A DNA stretch of 16,270 bases from Clostridia bacterium (GTDB taxonomy: Bacteria; Bacillota; Clostridia; Oscillospirales; CAG-382). Position 1 is the stretch's first letter; the number at the start of each line of letters is the position of its first letter. Positions 13,801 through 16,270 of the stretch are shown here, piece after piece. The stretch spans positions 1 to 16,270 of the forward strand of contig CAAEPN010000161.1 in NCBI GenBank assembly GCA_900757905.1. Direction: 5' to 3'. A program made the translations under genes and the position numbers. The notes beneath the pieces were generated by a model. That model saw only the letters and a program-made list of their open reading frames with translations. It was not told where the DNA came from and ran no database searches.

Positions 13801-15946
13801 GGTAATGCCCGAAGGGCAGGCGGTCACCTGCAATCAATATCGGTTGGAAATTGTGAACGCCGATAAGGTCATGAACGGTTTTATGTTCCGCTGCAAGTAC
13901 AGCCTGGACAGTGGTCAGCCGTATTTAACGACCGAGCCGATTACGCTTACGGTGACTGACAAGTGCTCGCAGAACGGCCATACCGGAGGAACCGCTACCT
14001 GCTACCAAAGAGCAATCTGTGAGGAGTGCGGCACGGCCTACGGTGAAGTCGATCCCGAAAACCACACCGGCACGGCGGAATGGGATACCAGATATTGGAA
14101 CATTGCAAACACGCACTGGAAGACATGGAGCTGCTGCAAAAAGCAGATTGAAGAAGCCGTTCATACCTTTGAGGATGGCGTCTGCACGGTCTGCGGCTGC
14201 GTCTGCGACCATGCGTTAAAGAAAAAAGCAAATTGCCATGAAGAGGGCAAATGCTACATCTGCGGCGTAAAGACCGACGATATCGACCCCGATAACCACG
14301 ATCTTTCGCTCGGCACGACCACGCGCGACGAAAAAGACCCGACCTGTACCGAAGACGGCTACACCGGCGATACCGTTTGCTGGAAATGCTTAAATGTGAT
14401 TTCCACAGGAGCGGTTATCCCGGCAAAGGGACATGATACGACATGGGAGGCAACCTGCCGCGAGCCTGCGTATTGCATCGTTTGCCGAGAGTACTATGGC
14501 GAAAAAGCTCCGGATAATCACTATGAACCGTGGTCGGCTTACTACATAAATGCCACCGAGACAACGCACGAAGAACATTGGAACTGCTGTGATATGGTCA
14601 CGGTTCTTCCGCACGAGCTTGACGAAGAGGGCGTCTGCACGCTCTGCCATTACGGCTGCCAGCATACCGGCGGCACGGCAAACTGCGTGGAACCGGCACA
14701 CTGTGAGAAGTGCGGCGAGCCGTATGGCGACCTTGACCCGGATAACCATGAATATACCATGATACTCCCGAACGAGGACGACACGCACACGGAATACTGC
14801 AAATGCGGCAAGATCATCTCCGGCCCTGAGGCACATATATGGGAAGACGGCTTTTGTACCAATTGCTATGCAGGCCATTTTGATCACACGGAATCCGATT
14901 GGATTGTGGAGGAACTGCCGGCATTCGGCAAGTTTGGCTTGCGCTGTAAATACTGCACGATCTGCCATATGCTGCTCGATACCGAAACCATCGACGCGGT
15001 CGAGTTCGACACGGTGACCGTTGGACACAACTGCTCGTTCGGCAACGACCTTTCCATGCTGTACGCTATTCCGAAATCCGAGCTTGAGAGCTGTACGGAT
15101 ATTCGCCTTATCGTGGAAAAAGAGCATTACGACGGCAACACGCTCGGTGAAGCTGTGACAAAAACGCTTTATCCCGAAGAGATCACTATAAACGGCGAGA
15201 CGTATTACCGCTTTGATTACAATGGCGTTTCCGCCAAGGAAATGGGCGACACGCTGACGGCAGAGCTTGCCTTTTTCCGGGAAGGCGTAAATTACAGCGG
15301 GAAAGTGGATACCTACAGTCTGAAAGCCTACGCCATGGAACGCCTTTCAGCGTCGCAGGACGCGTCCTTCAACACGCTTTTGGTAGACCTTCTTAACTAC
15401 GGCGCTGCGGCACAGACCTATTTCGCCTACAGAACCGACGCGCTTGTCAACAGCGATCTGACCGATGAACAGAAAGCGCTTGCTACCAAAGATTACGGCG
15501 CTCTGAACGTTGTCGAAAACACCGGCGACGGCACAGAATATCCTGCTTCGATCATCGGGCAGAACGTTCTTTTTGATAACCGTATCAAATTGCTTATTGC
15601 AACCGATTTCGGAGAAGACAGCGACCTTGACGGAGTATCGTTGCGGATTCGTTACAAGGATTATCGCGGAAGAGATACCGAAAAGCTCATAAGCGGAGCG
15701 GACTTCACTTACCGCACCGATGTAAATGGCTATACCGCTTGCTTTGGCGAATTAAAGGCGTCCGAGCTTCGCACGGAGCTGGAATTCACGCTTGTCAAGA
15801 ACGGCGCAGAAATCAGTGCGACGGTGAAATACAGCTTTGACACCTATGCAAGCAACCGTCTTTTAAATTCCGAGGACGTAAACTTCAAGGAGCTTTTGGA
15901 GAAAACGCTGTTCTATTCCGACAGCGCGAAAGATTATTTTGCCTAA
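10838..15946 (+). CDS. Giant secreted multidomain protein: beta-helix, Ig-like, Cys-rich and duplicated C-terminal domains
   Basis: The ATG overlaps the TetR stop by 4 bp (ATGA) and has its own GGAGGG site (10826-10831). The product is 1702 aa with a signal peptide (residues 1-28, Ala-rich core, ASA-A cleavage). Residues about 30-520 look like a right-handed beta-helix, with many short strand-turn units (INVYGGKLTG, TLNISGGAVVEA, ITFTGGTVADG), as in Cthe_2159-like carbohydrate-binding proteins; this fold call is inference. Residues about 618-1042 hold about four Ig-like modules, three ending in Y/F-x-C strands (MRCEIY, YRCSSS, YRCVMT, FRCKYS). Residues 1043-1376 are Cys-rich, with zinc-ribbon-like repeats (HTGGTA, CEECG, CEKCG) and 34 Cys. 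The C-terminus has two related units (about 1391-1535 and 1560-1702), the first with LLNYGAAAQTYF, the second ending SDSAKDYFA. No SLH, LPXTG, dockerin or transmembrane anchor is visible. No enzyme motif was recognised; polymer or glycan binding is the best guess. A 38-aa peptide gene follows closely. Confidence 0.95.
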   Translation: MRKRTARTLVTLFAAAAAAMLLSLAASAATNYDLWVAGTQVTSDTLSGEGWSFEPDTNTLVLNGFSYGSGGYGYRLGYDTETWTDIYAFIYVTNVNRQSKMNLNIRLEGKENHIGDPYLSGYTAVSAGGDYYSTYYGIYNPYGDVNITGSARLNIYTNQLGIFANNLNLDGCTGGIYMGAYSACIDSYRLNLKNGSKLNAYCGFGGGRRCNTPIHVEKTVNIFDTCELYSEIERYEKTDDYGISGIFCEDTINVYGGKLTGISHAQGKTPNVSRPACFGIQAKTLNISGGAVVEALVKQGSGQKSYLRSTGVGYYYAGNGTINFKGNGVLRAGVQKKNPDGTQTLLPGTITCGDLDLQTTSTSKDGYESFVEMTAYDKENAYVKNGSLSYYRDFRKTVGYPAWDGDLPPSFSKIIPAGSGLAFYVLGGEHTFEPNLSDGTVPEIRVESGKLTLQLRGGKTYVMKGSVTLYAGTELVISGDGILTGLNVQGSGKITFTGGTVADGKIAKNTEVIVTGGNINAAYDGTAKDGNGRTVSMTEYTLTDAKAFSRVDLVALRSRDYGNVGLYPIDGKSLYLWTISEGEVLYVRATKSDGKEVLTLSSVAGNPTLLDEGVGIKTASVPVYVIRDGWEVTLDPFAVAPTAEQMQDYELVWSYSNYGDDLWYPLENAAALSDSLGKLTLTSSSRPRWSDNLYMRCEIYRKSSGALAGVYSTLIHVFNPLLMRTGDWIEGEETTFTLTEYHPVPEGLVKWSVNGWDVSKDGGKKYTSVGGASGFSYTFTVTEEMEGWVYRCSSSMEDSNGLGSSDGVKITIPTLFRKTVKLDKQPENGLVLDLDDPDASVTLTVEARNVKDYQWQVSKRQSADQTEEPFEDIIDANEASFTLTSADADDSMLYYAYRCVMTNDVNRVVSDEVSFDFKKLPYIVEVPDINSITLYEEDKETFAVTVHPGLPQARMHVYWEVSTDGGENYTFVWAQSLLNGKTKEVTAEVMPEGQAVTCNQYRLEIVNADKVMNGFMFRCKYSLDSGQPYLTTEPITLTVTDKCSQNGHTGGTATCYQRAICEECGTAYGEVDPENHTGTAEWDTRYWNIANTHWKTWSCCKKQIEEAVHTFEDGVCTVCGCVCDHALKKKANCHEEGKCYICGVKTDDIDPDNHDLSLGTTTRDEKDPTCTEDGYTGDTVCWKCLNVISTGAVIPAKGHDTTWEATCREPAYCIVCREYYGEKAPDNHYEPWSAYYINATETTHEEHWNCCDMVTVLPHELDEEGVCTLCHYGCQHTGGTANCVEPAHCEKCGEPYGDLDPDNHEYTMILPNEDDTHTEYCKCGKIISGPEAHIWEDGFCTNCYAGHFDHTESDWIVEELPAFGKFGLRCKYCTICHMLLDTETIDAVEFDTVTVGHNCSFGNDLSMLYAIPKSELESCTDIRLIVEKEHYDGNTLGEAVTKTLYPEEITINGETYYRFDYNGVSAKEMGDTLTAELAFFREGVNYSGKVDTYSLKAYAMERLSASQDASFNTLLVDLLNYGAAAQTYFAYRTDALVNSDLTDEQKALATKDYGALNVVENTGDGTEYPASIIGQNVLFDNRIKLLIATDFGEDSDLDGVSLRIRYKDYRGRDTEKLISGADFTYRTDVNGYTACFGELKASELRTELEFTLVKNGAEISATVKYSFDTYASNRLLNSEDVNFKELLEKTLFYSDSAKDYFA
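13964..14965 (+). repeat. Coding repeats: Cys-rich zinc-ribbon-like units
   Basis: Within the 1702-aa protein, 34 cysteines occur in 334 residues (1043-1376), mostly as CxxC pairs. The unit HTGGTA-x-C-x(5)-C-x-x-CG-x-x-YG-(E/D)-(V/L)-DP-(E/D)-NH appears nearly complete twice (about 1049 and 1280) and in degenerate form between them (KCYICG, YCIVC, each followed by a DPDNH or PDNH). Divergent copies point to old duplication. From memory, similar units are common in large secreted proteins of Firmicutes, with no established role. Confidence 0.8.
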
Positions 15947-15978
15947 ACAACCATGAAACAGAATGGAGGTACGTTCCA

Positions 15979-16095
15979 ATGAAGAAAATATACGAAGAAC
16001 CGGAGATCCGGATAACCGATTTTGAAGTTGCCGATATCCTTGCCACTTCGGGCGGCCCTAAGGATGAAAATATCGGTGAATGGGATCTTTTTTAG
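15979..16095 (+). CDS. 38-residue peptide gene following the giant secreted protein
   Basis: The ATG follows GGAGGT (15965-15970) by 8 nt and lies 32 nt after the stop of the 1702-aa protein, with no terminator between, so it is probably the last gene of that unit. The peptide begins MKKIYEEPEIRITDF, continues through EVADILATSGG and ends NIGEWDLF. It is acidic, has no signal peptide, no membrane segment and no cysteine. From memory, short ORFs of the pattern MKK-x-Y-x-x-PE-x-x-(I/V)-x-x-F-x-x-x-D-(I/V)-(I/L)-x-TSG are widespread in Clostridia, often next to exported proteins, and are uncharacterised. The shape (conserved N-half, variable Gly/Asp-rich tail) recalls a RiPP precursor, but no modifying enzyme lies in the window. 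Confidence 0.82.
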   Translation: MKKIYEEPEIRITDFEVADILATSGGPKDENIGEWDLF

Positions 16096-16102
16096 CCGGA
16101 CG

Positions 16103-16131
16103 CAGAAAAAAATGAGCGGCCGCCGGCCGCT
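16103..16131 (-). terminator. Bottom-strand intrinsic terminator
   Basis: AGCGGCC (16115-16121) and GGCCGCT (16125-16131) form a 7-bp GC-only stem with a 3-nt loop. On the minus strand the hairpin is followed by CATTTTTTT, the classical T tract. It would end a leftward transcript from a gene beyond the right edge, implying that copy B of the repeat also lies between convergent genes. Confidence 0.65.
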
Positions 16132-16145
16132 GAGTGTTCACAAAA

Positions 16146-16176
16146 AAGAGGGAAGAGTTATAAACTCTTCCCTCTT
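16146..16176 (+). terminator. Terminator hairpin after the TetR/giant protein/peptide unit
   Basis: A 14-bp perfect stem, aagagggaagagtt (16146-16159) with 16163-16176, closes a 3-nt loop. It is 50 nt after the peptide stop. As at 6278-6313, the stem is followed directly by the dispersed repeat (gagcgtgtcgc) instead of a T tract. Confidence 0.72.
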
Positions 16177-16270
16177 GAGCGTGTCGCAAAACTACGTTTT
16201 ACGACACGGAAACAGATTCGTGCGCTCGCGCCTCATGCCAAAAAGCTCCGCTTTTCGACACTCGCGAATC
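16175..16270. repeat. Hairpin-rich dispersed repeat, copy B (cut by window end)
   Basis: These 96 nt match 6312-6406 in the same orientation with one 1-nt insertion and about two substitutions (about 97% identity by eye). The first hairpin (16180-16208) and the gattcg/cgaatc arms are conserved. The element continues beyond the window. Both copies begin at TTGAGCG directly on the 3' side of a terminator hairpin. Confidence 0.85.

Noticed and set aside
12998..13837. 279-codon minus-strand ORF opposite the Ig-like region
   Set aside because: It lies entirely within a coding frame that has coherent Ig-like domains; composition is typical of an antisense shadow.
14390..15127. 245-codon minus-strand ORF opposite the Cys-rich region
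   Set aside because: It is antisense to conserved CxxC repeats, with no recognisable features of its own.

Overview
The window looks like a chromosomal segment from a Gram-positive, gut-type Firmicute, probably a clostridial (Oscillospirales-like) organism. The reasons are strong AGGAGG-type ribosome binding sites, sigma-A promoters, Gram-positive signal peptides, SLH-anchored surface proteins, GTG and TTG starts, and roughly 50% GC coding sequence. This is inferred from sequence style; no rRNA or core marker gene is present. Almost all coding capacity goes to three very large exported proteins.

Layout. (1) 1-155: apparent tail of an upstream gene, then a hairpin and a strong 18-bp terminator. 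(2) 219-6272: a two-gene unit, a small two-helix membrane protein (101 aa) followed 30 nt later by a 1905-aa S-layer-type protein with Fn3, an exact-period tandem repeat, a Listeria/Bacteroides-type repeat, a Pro-rich linker and three C-terminal SLH domains. (3) 6278-6557: a convergent intergenic region with a terminator hairpin, a hairpin-rich dispersed repeat (copy A) and a nested palindrome. (4) 6558-9917, minus strand: a secreted calcineurin-like phosphoesterase with a duplicated N-terminal module. (5) 9918-10244: a divergent control region with a near-consensus promoter for each direction, an 8-bp-arm palindrome in the TetR transcript start region and a 7-bp-arm inverted repeat in the phosphoesterase leader. 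(6) 10245-16095: an operon-like unit of a TetR-type regulator, a 1702-aa secreted protein overlapping it by ATGA, and a 38-aa peptide gene. The large protein carries a beta-helix region, Ig-like modules, a Cys-rich zinc-ribbon-like region and a duplicated C-terminal domain. (7) 16103-16270: a bottom-strand terminator, a top-strand terminator hairpin and copy B of the dispersed repeat, cut by the window end.

How it may fit together: the TetR protein probably represses its own promoter and therefore the giant protein and peptide behind it. The divergent phosphoesterase has its own promoter and could share control. The SLH protein would be held on the cell wall; the phosphoesterase and the 1702-aa protein have signal peptides but no anchor I can recognise. 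The most unusual elements are the TetR/giant protein/38-aa peptide unit, the dispersed repeat that twice sits directly on the 3' side of a terminator hairpin, and the phosphoesterase whose usual GHxH metal motif reads GDTH. No mobile-element protein, CRISPR array, tRNA or rRNA was seen.
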